NCBI RefSeq assembly: GCF_022811705.1
Contig: NZ_CP094528.1
Span: 3,844,001-3,908,000 of the forward strand
Origin: Agromyces larvae
Lineage (GTDB): Bacteria > Actinomycetota > Actinomycetes > Actinomycetales > Microbacteriaceae
Direction: 5' to 3'
DNA: 64,000 nucleotides
The first letter of the stretch is position 1. Each line of letters starts with the position of its first letter. The notes beneath the pieces were generated by a model, which saw only the letters and a list, made by a program, of their open reading frames with translations, was not told where the DNA came from and ran no database searches. Below, piece after piece: positions 8,494 through 15,571 of this stretch. Made by a program: the position numbers and the translations under genes.

Positions 8494-8922
8494 TCACTCC
8501 TCCGCGAGCCGCTCCAGCAGGGGGATCGCGGCGGCGAGCGCACGGTGCTCGGCGGGGGAGAGGCGGGCCTCGATGGCCCGGGCGAGGTGGCTGGATCGTA
8601 CGCTGCGCTGCTCGCGCAGCGCGGCCGACCCCGCCTCGGTGAGGCCGAGCGGCTTGCGCCGACGATCGGCGCCGGGGGGCGGGCTGAGCGGCGTGGCGAG
8701 ACCGTCGTCGATCAGCCCGCCCACGAGGCGTGTCATCGACTGATGGCTCACGCGTTCGGCGGCGGCGAGTGCGGCGACCGTCTGCGGACCGTCGCGGTCG
8801 AGGCGGCCGAGCACGGCCATCTGCGACGGGGGCAGGGTCGCGGTCTCGCGTCGCGCGCGGCGCACCAGGCGGCCGACGGCCAATCGGAGGTCGGCCGCGG
8901 TCCGCCCCGCATCAGGCTCCAT
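8494..8922 (-). CDS. MarR family transcriptional regulator
   Basis: A 142-residue winged-helix regulator. Residues ~30-100 carry the MarR fold: PPSQMAVLGRLDRDGPQT, then VSHQSMTRLVGGLIDDGL (recognition helix) and the wing DRRRKPLGLTEAG. Start ATG 8922 is chosen because a TAGGAT -10 (8930..8935, minus strand) lies 7 nt upstream. It is divergent from the isochorismatase-like gene, with a perfect palindrome lying between the two -10 boxes. Autoregulation and control of the isochorismatase-like gene are the obvious inference. Confidence 0.9.
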   Translation of the reverse strand: MEPDAGRTAADLRLAVGRLVRRARRETATLPPSQMAVLGRLDRDGPQTVAALAAAERVSHQSMTRLVGGLIDDGLATPLSPPPGADRRRKPLGLTEAGSAALREQRSVRSSHLARAIEARLSPAEHRALAAAIPLLERLAEE

Positions 8923-8929
8923 GCCGGAA

Positions 8930-8952
8930 ATCCTACACCTAGGGTGTACATT
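8930..8952. promoter_or_regulatory. divergent leaderless promoters sharing a MarR-type palindrome
   Basis: TACACC-TAG-GGTGTA (8934..8948) is a perfect palindrome. The minus-strand -10 TAGGAT (8930..8935) and the plus-strand -10 TACATT (8947..8952) overlap its two ends, each exactly 7 nt from a start codon (8922 and 8960). A bound dimer would block both promoters. Confidence 0.75.
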
Positions 8953-8959
8953 TCTCAGC

Positions 8960-9544
8960 ATGTCTGCACACCTCCCGGGCACTCGCCCCGCGCTCGTCCT
9001 GATCGACCTCCAGCGCGGCATCGCCGCACTCCCGCTCGCCCACCCGGCCGCGGACGTGCTCGCCGCGTCCGCCCGCCTGGCGCGGGTGTTCCGCGATGCG
9101 GCGGCCCCCGTCGTCCGCGTCCGCGTCGCGTTCTCGCCCGACGGCGGCGACGCCCTCACCGCCCCGGTCGACGCGCCGCCGCCCGCGGTCGCCCCCGGCC
9201 CCGACTTCGCCACCCTCTGCGACGAGATCGGCGACGGCCCGACCGACCTGCACATCACCAAGCACGGCTGGGACGCCTTCCACGGCACCGAGCTCGACCT
9301 GCAACTGCGGCGCCGCGGCATCGACACGATCGTCTACGCGGGCATCTCCACCTCGGTCGGCGTCGAGTCCACGGCGCGCCACGGTCGCGAACTCGGCTAC
9401 GCGCAGGTCTTCGTGCGCGACGCGATGAGCGACCTCGTGGCGTCCGCCCACGAGCGTGCGCTGTCGGTCATCTTCCCCCGCATCGGCCGCGTGACCACGA
9501 CGGAGGCGATCGTGGGTGCCGGGGCGGGCGTCAGCCCCGAATGA
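8960..9544 (+). CDS. isochorismatase-superfamily hydrolase, catalytic Cys absent
   Basis: A 194-residue cysteine-hydrolase fold protein. The first catalytic Asp is in L-V-L-I-D-L-Q-R-G (residues ~14-22) and the Lys in I-T-K-H-G-W-D-A-F. The nucleophile loop reads G-I-S-T-S-V-G-V-E-S-T-A-R, where most nicotinamidase-like members have Cys before Val; here it is Gly. Members with this S-T-S-V-G-V-E loop form a recognisable subgroup of unclear activity, and Cys-less isochorismatases such as EntB are known. Leaderless promoter with TACATT 7 nt upstream. Likely repressed by the divergent MarR protein. The last 14 bp overlap the convergent TauE-like gene. Confidence 0.85.
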   Translation: MSAHLPGTRPALVLIDLQRGIAALPLAHPAADVLAASARLARVFRDAAAPVVRVRVAFSPDGGDALTAPVDAPPPAVAPGPDFATLCDEIGDGPTDLHITKHGWDAFHGTELDLQLRRRGIDTIVYAGISTSVGVESTARHGRELGYAQVFVRDAMSDLVASAHERALSVIFPRIGRVTTTEAIVGAGAGVSPE

Positions 9545-10292
9545 GCAGGTACAGCCCCGCCGCGAGCGTGAGCACGAGCACGATCCGCTCGAACCGCACC
9601 GGAGAGAGCCGGCGGGCCAGCGCCCGGCCGGCGAACGCGCCGACGAGCAACGCCGGAACCAGCACCAGGTCGAGCAGCAGCGACTGCGGCGTCATCAGGC
9701 CGAGCCCGACCGAGAACGGCACCTTGAAGGCGTTCACGAGCAGGAAGTACCACGCCGCGGTCCCGAGGATCGCCGACACCGGCAGCCGCGACGCCGTGAA
9801 GTAGAGCGTCATCACCGGGCCGGCGGCATTGGCGACCATCGTGGTGAACCCGCCGAGCGGCCCGAACAGCCACGCCAGCCGCCGGCGACCCGGCGGCGCG
9901 GCAGCGACCGCGCCGCCGGAGGCCCGCCCCCGCAGCATGAGCAGCAGACGCACCGCCACGAGCGCGACGAGGATCGCCCCGATGCCGCGCCGCACCGCCG
10001 AGTCGTCGGCGAACCGCAGCGCGACGACCCCGACCAGCACCCCGACAACGACCGGTGGGAAGAGCCGCCTGAGGATCGCCCAGTCGGCACTCGCGTGATA
10101 CATCCGCACCGCGATGAGGTCTCCGACCAGCAGCAGGCCGAGCACCGCCCCGGTCGAGGCCTTCGCAGGCAGCACGGTCGCGAAGAGCGCAGCGGGAATG
10201 GTGCCGAAGGCGGGCATGCCGCTCTTCGACGCGCCGACGGCGAACGCGGCGAGGGCGAGCAGCAGCCAGCCGGTCCAGGTGAAGTCGGGCAC
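9531..10292 (-). CDS. TauE/SafE (TSUP) family membrane transporter
   Basis: A 253-residue polytopic protein with about seven to eight hydrophobic segments and two repeats. The family signature appears as A-F-A-V-G-A-S-K-S-G-M-P-A-F-G near residue 15 and again as P-L-G-G-F-T-T-M-V-A-N-A-A-G-P near residue 145. TSUP proteins export sulfite, sulfoacetate or related organic anions. GTG start at 10292; a CAGGAT hexamer lies 6 nt upstream and might be a -10. It converges on the isochorismatase-like gene with a 14-bp overlap. Confidence 0.85.
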   Translation of the reverse strand: MPDFTWTGWLLLALAAFAVGASKSGMPAFGTIPAALFATVLPAKASTGAVLGLLLVGDLIAVRMYHASADWAILRRLFPPVVVGVLVGVVALRFADDSAVRRGIGAILVALVAVRLLLMLRGRASGGAVAAAPPGRRRLAWLFGPLGGFTTMVANAAGPVMTLYFTASRLPVSAILGTAAWYFLLVNAFKVPFSVGLGLMTPQSLLLDLVLVPALLVGAFAGRALARRLSPVRFERIVLVLTLAAGLYLLIRG

Positions 10293-10412
10293 CAGGCCAT
10301 CCTGCCGCCCCTAGGCCGGCAGGCACGCGCCCCACTGCGCCCCTCGACGGCGGGGCGCCCTGCTCGCTACCGTGACAGGCAGAGTCGGTCGTGAGCGGAA
10401 GCGGGGGTTCGC

Positions 10413-11225
10413 ATGGACATCAGGGGCAAGGTCTTCGTGGTCACGGGGGCCGGCAACGGCATCGGGCGCGAGGTCGCGCTGCAACTCCTCGCCGGCGGAG
10501 CATCCGTCGCCGGCGTCGACCTGAGCGAGGCCGGGCTCGCCGAGACGAGTCGCCGGGCCGGGGCCGGCCCGCGCTTCACGACGCACACCGCGAACATCAC
10601 CGACCGGGCCGCGATCGAAGCGCTGCCGGCCGCCGTCACGGCCGAACACGGCGCGCCCGACGGCATCGTGAACGTCGCCGGGGTCATCCAGAAGTTCGTG
10701 AAGGTGATCGACCTGCCGTACGACGAGATCGAGAAGGTCATGAACGTGAACTTCTGGGGCGTCGTGCACATGGTGAAGGCGTTCCTGCCGGGGCTGGTCG
10801 AACGACCCTCGGCCGCGATCGTGAACGTGTCGAGCATGGGCGCCCTCGCGCCCGTGCCCGGGCAGGCGGTGTACGGGGCATCCAAGGCCGCGGTGATGCT
10901 GCTCACCGAAGCGCTGTACGCCGAACTGCTCGGCTCGAACGTGCAGGTCACCGCGATCTACCCGGGCGCCATCGCGACCGACATCGCCTCGAACTCGGGC
11001 GTCGCCATCGGCGGCGGGCAGACCGCGGAGGAGGCGGCCGCGTCGAGCACGCGGAAGATGACGAGCGCACCCGATGCGGGCCGGGTGATCGTCGAGGCGA
11101 TCGAGAAGGGCAGGTTCCGCGCCACGATCGGGTCGGATGCCTCGATGATCGACAAGATCTCGCGCCTCAGCCCCAAACGTGCCACCGAGATGATCGCCAA
11201 GCAGATGGGCGACCTGCTCGCCTGA
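10413..11225 (+). CDS. SDR family NAD(P)-dependent oxidoreductase
   Basis: A 270-residue classical short-chain dehydrogenase. The cofactor loop is T-G-A-G-N-G-I-G (residues 11-18), with Asp after the second strand (V-D-L-S) favouring NAD. It has N-V-A-G for the stabilising Asn, the catalytic Ser in N-V-S-S-M-G and Y-G-A-S-K as the active-site Tyr/Lys. The C-terminus (F-R-A-T-I-G-S-D) is typical of ketone/alcohol-type SDRs. Monocistronic by context: divergent from the TSUP gene and convergent with the PspA pair. Substrate unknown. Confidence 0.92.
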   Translation: MDIRGKVFVVTGAGNGIGREVALQLLAGGASVAGVDLSEAGLAETSRRAGAGPRFTTHTANITDRAAIEALPAAVTAEHGAPDGIVNVAGVIQKFVKVIDLPYDEIEKVMNVNFWGVVHMVKAFLPGLVERPSAAIVNVSSMGALAPVPGQAVYGASKAAVMLLTEALYAELLGSNVQVTAIYPGAIATDIASNSGVAIGGGQTAEEAAASSTRKMTSAPDAGRVIVEAIEKGRFRATIGSDASMIDKISRLSPKRATEMIAKQMGDLLA

Positions 11226-11296
11226 CGCGCGGGGCGGCGCGGCGCGCGGTGCGGCCGTGCGGGGCGGCGCCCTGTGGGGCCGCTCACCGCACGGCT

Positions 11297-11355
11297 GCGC
11301 CAGTTCGACGCGGTCTGCGCCACTCCAGGTGGCGCAGACCGCGCCGAAGTGGCGC
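11297..11355. repeat. 59-nt nested inverted repeat, copy 1
   Basis: Architecture 11-8-8-5-8-8-11: outer arm GCGCCAGTTCG with CGAAGTGGCGC, inner arm TGCGCCAC with GTGGCGCA around TCCAG. The inner stem extends to 14 perfect base pairs (11310..11323 with 11329..11342), so in this copy it could also terminate the convergent SDR and PspA genes. Three further copies of the same length occur at 12899, 13926 and 18943. Confidence 0.85.
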
Positions 11356-11406
11356 GCGGAGGTTGCGCGCGGAGGAATGGAACGCCCGGGCGACCCGCGC
11401 GGGGCG

Positions 11407-12180
11407 CTACGCCTCGGGCCGGCCGATGCCGAGCCACGCCTCGGGCTCGTCGCCGCGGCGAGCCGGCGAGGCATCCGTCGTGGTCGTGCCCGACCGCAGC
11501 GCCCGCATCCGCCGGTCGATCTCGGCGTCGGCGACGACCGCCGCGAGCTGCCGCTCGATATCGGCATCGGGCGCGGCCGTGAGGTCAGTGAGGGCGCCGT
11601 TCGCGAGCAGCTCGTCGGTCGCGGCGGCGCGGGCCTGCATCTGCTTGACGCGGTCGCGGGCCCGGTCGAGGCTCGACCCGACGTCCTGGATCGACGAACT
11701 CAGCCCCGAGACCGCCTCGTTCGCGCGGACCTGCGCCTCGGACGCCGTGTAGGTCGCCTTGATCGTCTCCTTCTCGATGCGGAAGGCGGCGACCTGATCG
11801 GTGAGGCGGCGCTCGCGTTCCTGCAGATGCGCGGTCTGCTGCACGAGCGACGCGCGCTGGCGCTGCAGCGCGCCGACCTGGCCTTCGAGCATCATGCGGC
11901 GTTCGATCGCGGCGCGGGCCAGGTCTTCGCGCCCCTGCGCCAGCGCCTCGGAGGCCTGCGCGTCGAGCCGCGCGTAGCGGGCGCCCATCTCCTGCCCCTG
12001 CAGTTCGATGCGCTTCTTCGCGGTCGCGACCTCGGCCACGGCCCGGCGAACCTGCTGAAGCAGTTTCACCTGCTGGTCGTAACTGTCATCGAGGGTGTCG
12101 CGCGGGTCTTCGAACTGGTCGAGCGCCTTCGAGGTCTTCGCGCGGAACATCGTGCGCACCCGCTGGCTGTTGCTGCTCAT
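11407..12180 (-). CDS. pspA: PspA/IM30 family membrane-stress protein
   Basis: A 257-residue, almost entirely alpha-helical protein of the PspA/Vipp1/IM30 (ESCRT-III-like) family. The N-terminus resembles the family's amphipathic segment, followed by D-P-R-D-T-L-D-D-S-Y and long heptad-rich coiled coils (residues ~40-190). Such proteins coat stressed membranes and buffer proton leakage. The ATG overlaps the stop of the upstream membrane gene (ATGA) and has AAGGGG as ribosome binding site. The C-terminal ~40 residues are a low-complexity tail. Co-operonic with a membrane-anchored coiled-coil partner, as in other actinobacterial Psp systems. Confidence 0.85.
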   Translation of the reverse strand: MSSNSQRVRTMFRAKTSKALDQFEDPRDTLDDSYDQQVKLLQQVRRAVAEVATAKKRIELQGQEMGARYARLDAQASEALAQGREDLARAAIERRMMLEGQVGALQRQRASLVQQTAHLQERERRLTDQVAAFRIEKETIKATYTASEAQVRANEAVSGLSSSIQDVGSSLDRARDRVKQMQARAAATDELLANGALTDLTAAPDADIERQLAAVVADAEIDRRMRALRSGTTTTDASPARRGDEPEAWLGIGRPEA

Positions 12181-12812
12181 GGTCGGTACCCCTTGTCGGT
12201 GGCGGTCGGTCGGGAGGCGGTGTCGCGGCGGTTGAGGACTCTCAGCTCGTCGATGCCGACGTGCAGGGCCGCGACTTCGCGCTCGACATCGGAGTCGAGC
12301 GCGGCGAGGGTGTCGTCGGTCGCGCCCGACAGGCCGGATGCCACGGCCGAACGCACGTGGCGCACGAGCCGTTCGACCTGCTCGACGCGTCGGCGGGCCG
12401 TCGGCAGTTCGGACGCGAGCCGCGAGGCATCCGTCTCCGACTCCATGAGGCGCAGTTGCAGGTCGAGCACGCGGCCTTCGTCGCGGATGCGATCGAAGAG
12501 CCGCGGCAGCTCGCCGCGCGGGCCGGGGGTCTCGGGCCGCACCGTCAGCGCGATCGCCGAGGCGCCGCTGCGCAGCGTGTCGTCGAGGCGCACCCGCAGT
12601 GCGAGCACGGAGCGCTGCGGCCCGCGGCTCACGCGCGCCCGGGCGCGCAGCGCAGTGCGCTCGACCCGCGCGCTCCGGCGGATGCGGCGGAACAGCGCGC
12701 GCAGCAGCAGCACGACCGTGACGATCGACGCGATGCCGAGCAGCACGATGACGCCGAGCGCGGTCAGCACGACTTCGATGCCGGTCACGAGCCCCACCCC
12801 CGTCTGCGCCAT
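12177..12812 (-). CDS. membrane-anchored coiled-coil protein, PspA partner
   Basis: A 211-residue protein with one N-terminal transmembrane helix (residues ~11-37), then an Arg-rich linker and alpha-helical segments rich in Glu/Arg heptads (~residues 90-195). No catalytic domain is recognisable. It overlaps pspA by four bases, so the two products are probably made in fixed ratio. By analogy with PspM-type partners of mycobacteria it could recruit PspA to the membrane; that homology is an inference from context, not visible similarity. A short palindrome (ACGCG-N6-CGCGT, 12832..12847) lies 20 bp upstream. Confidence 0.7.
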   Translation of the reverse strand: MAQTGVGLVTGIEVVLTALGVIVLLGIASIVTVVLLLRALFRRIRRSARVERTALRARARVSRGPQRSVLALRVRLDDTLRSGASAIALTVRPETPGPRGELPRLFDRIRDEGRVLDLQLRLMESETDASRLASELPTARRRVEQVERLVRHVRSAVASGLSGATDDTLAALDSDVEREVAALHVGIDELRVLNRRDTASRPTATDKGYRP

Positions 12813-12831
12813 GCCCCCGCCGGCGCGTCAA

Positions 12832-12847
12832 ACGCGATATAACGCGT
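12832..12847. promoter_or_regulatory. small palindrome upstream of the psp pair
   Basis: ACGCG-ATATAA-CGCGT, 20 bp before the start of the membrane gene, in an A/T-rich patch that stands out against the GC-rich surroundings. Candidate operator or promoter core; no clear -35 is visible. Confidence 0.35.
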
Positions 12848-12898
12848 GTCGGCAAAGATACCCCCATCAGGCCGAAAGCGCACTCGCCGATCGCCGTT

Positions 12899-12957
12899 GC
12901 GCCACTTCGACGGCCTCTGCGCCCGACGAGCTGGCGCAGCGGGTGCCGAGGTGGCGC
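12899..12957. repeat. 59-nt nested inverted repeat, copy 2
   Basis: Same 11-8-8-5-8-8-11 layout: outer arms GCGCCACTTCG and CGAGGTGGCGC, inner arms TGCGCCCG and CTGGCGCA. It lies between the start of the psp operon and the end of the FGE-like gene, so it is not a convergent-end terminator here. Confidence 0.8.
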
Positions 12958-13079
12958 AGCGGGGAACGGGGGCGGGCCAGGAGCGGGACCAGGGGCCGAA
13001 CGGGGACGGGGCGGGGGCAGGAGCGGGGGCGGAACGGGGACGGGGGCAGGAGCGGGGGCAGGGGCGGGGCGAGGGCGGG
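12958..13079. repeat. G-rich low-complexity tract with ~30-bp direct repeats
   Basis: About 120 bp made of runs of G separated by A or C on the plus strand. Blocks of the type GGGGACGGGG, GCAGGAGCGG recur with a period near 30 bp. It sits just downstream of the stop codon of the minus-strand FGE-like gene and could form G-quadruplexes. No gene seen in it. Confidence 0.7.
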
Positions 13080-13090
13080 CGGCGGCGCCG

Positions 13091-13834
13091 CTACCGCCTC
13101 GGCGTCCAGCCGGGCGGCAGCGGCCCGTCGAGGGTCGCGCGCTCGCGGTCGGCGGCGAGCGACCAGCCCTGCGCAGCATCCTCGCCGTCGAAGCCGCCGC
13201 GGGCGACGCGGAAGCCGACGTCCTCGTGGTGCATGCCGGGCGCGCCGCCGCGGCGGGTCGACGCGCGCACGCTCCAGGCGTTGTCGGCGAATCCGCCGCC
13301 CCGGAACACCCGGTAGTCGTCGTAGCGGGCCGGGTCGAGCAGGTCCCAGCACCACTCCCACACGTTGCCGAGGGTGTCGAACAGGCCGTTCAGGTTGGGC
13401 AGCTTGAGGCCGACCCGCTGCGGCGCGGTCACGCCGTCGGCCGCGGTCCACGCGACCTCGGCGAGCAGGCCGTAGTGCGGCCCGGTCGAGCCCGCTCGGC
13501 AGGCGTACTCCCACTCGGCCTCGGTGGGCAGCCGGTACCCGTCGGCCGACACGTCCCACCGCACGTCGAGGCCGTCGAACGTGTAGGCGGGGTCGAGGCC
13601 CTCCCACTCCGACATCGCATTGCAGCACCGCACGGCGCGCAGCCAGGTCACGTCGGTCGCAGGGCGCAGCGGATGCCTCGCCGGCACGCCGATCGCTTCG
13701 GCGAGCTGTTCCTCGGTGACGGCGAACACCCCGATCTCGAACGGTTCGAGCTCGACCGTGCGCCGCTCCTCGCGGCGGGCGTCGTGCAGCGTCACCGCGC
13801 CCGCGGGCAGGTGCGCCATCTCGAGGTCGGGCAT
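13091..13834 (-). CDS. FGE-sulfatase-domain (SUMF1-like) protein without FGE cysteines
   Basis: A 247-residue protein of the formylglycine-generating-enzyme fold. Diagnostic segments are G-Y-R-L-P-T-E-A-E-W-E-Y-A (residues ~105-118), the D-T-L-G-N-V-W-E-W block and V-F-R-G-G-G-F with D-V-G-F-R-V-A near the C-terminus. The Cys pair used by true FGEs to oxidise sulfatase cysteines is missing from the C-terminal segment, so it is more like the EgtB/SUMF1-related or structural branch. Start ATG 13834 is supported by a CAGACT hexamer 6 nt upstream; ATG 13819 is an alternative. No sulfatase gene is nearby. Confidence 0.75.
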   Translation of the reverse strand: MPDLEMAHLPAGAVTLHDARREERRTVELEPFEIGVFAVTEEQLAEAIGVPARHPLRPATDVTWLRAVRCCNAMSEWEGLDPAYTFDGLDVRWDVSADGYRLPTEAEWEYACRAGSTGPHYGLLAEVAWTAADGVTAPQRVGLKLPNLNGLFDTLGNVWEWCWDLLDPARYDDYRVFRGGGFADNAWSVRASTRRGGAPGMHHEDVGFRVARGGFDGEDAAQGWSLAADRERATLDGPLPPGWTPRR

Positions 13835-13925
13835 CCCGGCAGTCTGCCACGGGCCCCGCGCGCTGCGCCGGTTCCGGATCGTGGTGGAGCATACGCGCGC
13901 CGCCGTGCACGGGCCTCCGCGCGCT

Positions 13926-13984
13926 GCGCCGGTTCGGCGGCCGGCGCGCCAGACGGGCCGGCGCAGACGACGTCGAGGTGGCGC
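13926..13984. repeat. 59-nt nested inverted repeat, copy 3
   Basis: Outer arms GCGCCGGTTCG and CGAGGTGGCGC, inner arms CGCGCCAG and CCGGCGCA, again exactly 59 nt. It lies between divergent genes. A partial echo of its left end (GCGCGCTGCGCCGGTTC) occurs about 60 bp upstream near 13858. Confidence 0.75.
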
Positions 13985-14104
13985 AGCGGCGGGAACACCG
14001 AGCACGCATCGATCAGGATTCGAGAAGTCCGCCGCGGGCGGGCTCCGTACGCTGAAGTCGACGGCCCCGATGTGGGGGACACGAGCGACAGAGGGAGCAC
14101 GACG

Positions 14105-14542
14105 ATGGCCGGCACCGAAGCATCCGGACTCACCAAGGAAGAGCGCGACGCGGTCAAGCAGCGCGCGAAGGAACTGCGCGAACAGGAGAAGGCGGGCAAG
14201 AACCGGGCCGCCGGCGAGAAGGCCGTGCTCGAGGCGATCGCCGCGCTCGAGCCCGGCGATCGCGAGCTCGCCGAGGGGCTCCACCGGGTCGTCGCCGAGG
14301 TGGCTCCCGACCTCGTGCCGAAGACCTACTACGGCATGCCGGGCTACGCGAACGATGCGGGCAAGATCGTCGTCTTCATCCAGCCCGCGAGCAAGTTCAA
14401 GGCCCGCTACGCGACGATCGGGTTCGAAGACCGCGCGGCCCTCGACGACGGCGACCTGTGGCCGATCGGGTTCGCGATCCGCGCCTGGACGCCCGCGGTC
14501 GAGCAGACCGTCACCGACCTGGTGCGCAAGGCGGTGGGCTGA
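14105..14542 (+). CDS. DUF1801 (YdhG-like) domain protein
   Basis: A 145-residue soluble protein. The first ~45 residues are a charged helical extension rich in Lys/Glu/Arg. Residues ~50-140 match the small DUF1801/YdhG fold: L-V-P-K-T-Y-Y-G-M-P-G-Y and I-V-V-F-I-Q-P-A-S-K-F-K are typical. Family function is not established. ATG start with a GAGGGAG ribosome binding site. Followed by a strong terminator. Confidence 0.8.
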   Translation: MAGTEASGLTKEERDAVKQRAKELREQEKAGKNRAAGEKAVLEAIAALEPGDRELAEGLHRVVAEVAPDLVPKTYYGMPGYANDAGKIVVFIQPASKFKARYATIGFEDRAALDDGDLWPIGFAIRAWTPAVEQTVTDLVRKAVG

Positions 14543-14557
14543 CCTCGGTCCGCTGCC

Positions 14558-14590
14558 GCGGTCCCGGGCTCGACACGGGCCCGGGGCCGC
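14558..14590 (+). terminator. intrinsic terminator
   Basis: A 12-bp stem (14558..14569 with 14579..14590, one G-U pair) closes a 9-nt loop and is followed by AGTGTTTTGA. It separates the DUF1801 gene from the ABC transporter promoter that begins only a few bases downstream. Confidence 0.75.
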
Positions 14591-14596
14591 AGTGTT

Positions 14597-14626
14597 TTGA
14601 CTCTCGTCCCTCGACGTGCCTATACT
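14597..14626 (+). promoter_or_regulatory. sigma-70-type promoter of the ABC transporter operon
   Basis: TTGACT (14597..14602), 18-bp spacer, TATACT (14621..14626). The expected leader is about 48 nt and shows no riboswitch consensus that I can recognise. Confidence 0.75.
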
Positions 14627-14681
14627 CGCAGCCTGCGGGAATACGCTTTCCCACCTTCACAACGACGTCGAGGTGACCATC

Positions 14682-15536
14682 ATGTCAGTGCAAGAGTCGG
14701 CCACGGTTTCGGTGGCGGTCCACGAGGCACGCGGTCCGGAGCCGCGCCGCCTGCGGGCGTGGTGGGTGCGCAATTGGCATCCGATCGTGTTCGCGCTCGC
14801 CGTCCTGCTGGTCTGGTGGGTGGCCACGGCGCTCAACTGGGTCGCGCCGTACATCATCCCGTCGCCCGCGGCGACCTGGGCCGCGTTCACCGACAACGCC
14901 GCGTACCTCGCGCAGCAGACCTGGGTGACCACGTACGAGACGGTCATCGGCTTCCTGATCGCGATCGTGATCGGCATCGCGGTGGCCGTCGTCATGGTCT
15001 ACTCGAAGGGCGTCGAGCAGACGCTCTATCCGGTCATCCTGTTCGCGCAGGTCATCCCGAAGATCGCGATCGCGCCGTTGTTCGTGGTGTGGCTCGGTTT
15101 CGGCATGGCGCCGAAGATCCTGGTCGCCGTGCTGATGGCGTTCTTCCCCGTCGCGATCGCCGGGCTCTCGGGTCTGCGGTCGGTCGATCCCGAGATCCTC
15201 CAGCTCACCTCGACGATGGGCGCCGGCAAGCTCAAGACGTTCCTCAAGGTGCGGCTGCCCGCCGCCCTGCCCGAACTGCTCTCCGGGCTGAAGGTCGCCG
15301 CGACGCTCGCCGTCACCGGTGCGGTCGTCGGCGAGTTCGTCGGGGCGAACGAGGGCCTCGGCTACGTGATCCTCCAGGCGAACGGCAACCTCGACACCGC
15401 GATGCTGTTCGCGGCGCTGATCATCATGTCGCTGCTCGGCGTCGTGCTGTTCGCGATCATCCAGATCGCCGAGCGGTTCCTCATCCCGTGGCATGCGTCG
15501 CGGCGCGATGTGCGCGCCGTGACGGTGCAGGCCTGA
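14682..15536 (+). CDS. ABC transporter permease, SsuC/TauC/ThiX-like
   Basis: A 284-residue inner-membrane permease with about six hydrophobic segments after a ~25-residue cytoplasmic start. The binding-protein-dependent transport motif is visible near A-A-L-P-E-L-L-S-G-L-K-V-A (EAA-like loop) around residues 188-200. First gene of a three-gene importer with a NMT1/THI5-like binding protein and an ATPase. ATG 14682 has a GAGGTGA ribosome binding site. Substrate may be a pyrimidine/thiamin precursor, sulfonate or similar small molecule; the sequence does not decide. Confidence 0.9.
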   Translation: MSVQESATVSVAVHEARGPEPRRLRAWWVRNWHPIVFALAVLLVWWVATALNWVAPYIIPSPAATWAAFTDNAAYLAQQTWVTTYETVIGFLIAIVIGIAVAVVMVYSKGVEQTLYPVILFAQVIPKIAIAPLFVVWLGFGMAPKILVAVLMAFFPVAIAGLSGLRSVDPEILQLTSTMGAGKLKTFLKVRLPAALPELLSGLKVAATLAVTGAVVGEFVGANEGLGYVILQANGNLDTAMLFAALIIMSLLGVVLFAIIQIAERFLIPWHASRRDVRAVTVQA

Positions 15537-15571
15537 CCTTCCGAAACCACAGCAGAGAAAGAAGACATTCG

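Noticed and set aside
12958..13079. Coding sequence in the G-rich tract
   Set aside because: All frames are Gly/Arg/Pro simple sequence without a start context.
14591..14681. TPP riboswitch before the NMT1/THI5-like importer
   Set aside because: The leader is short and has none of the conserved thi-box segments.
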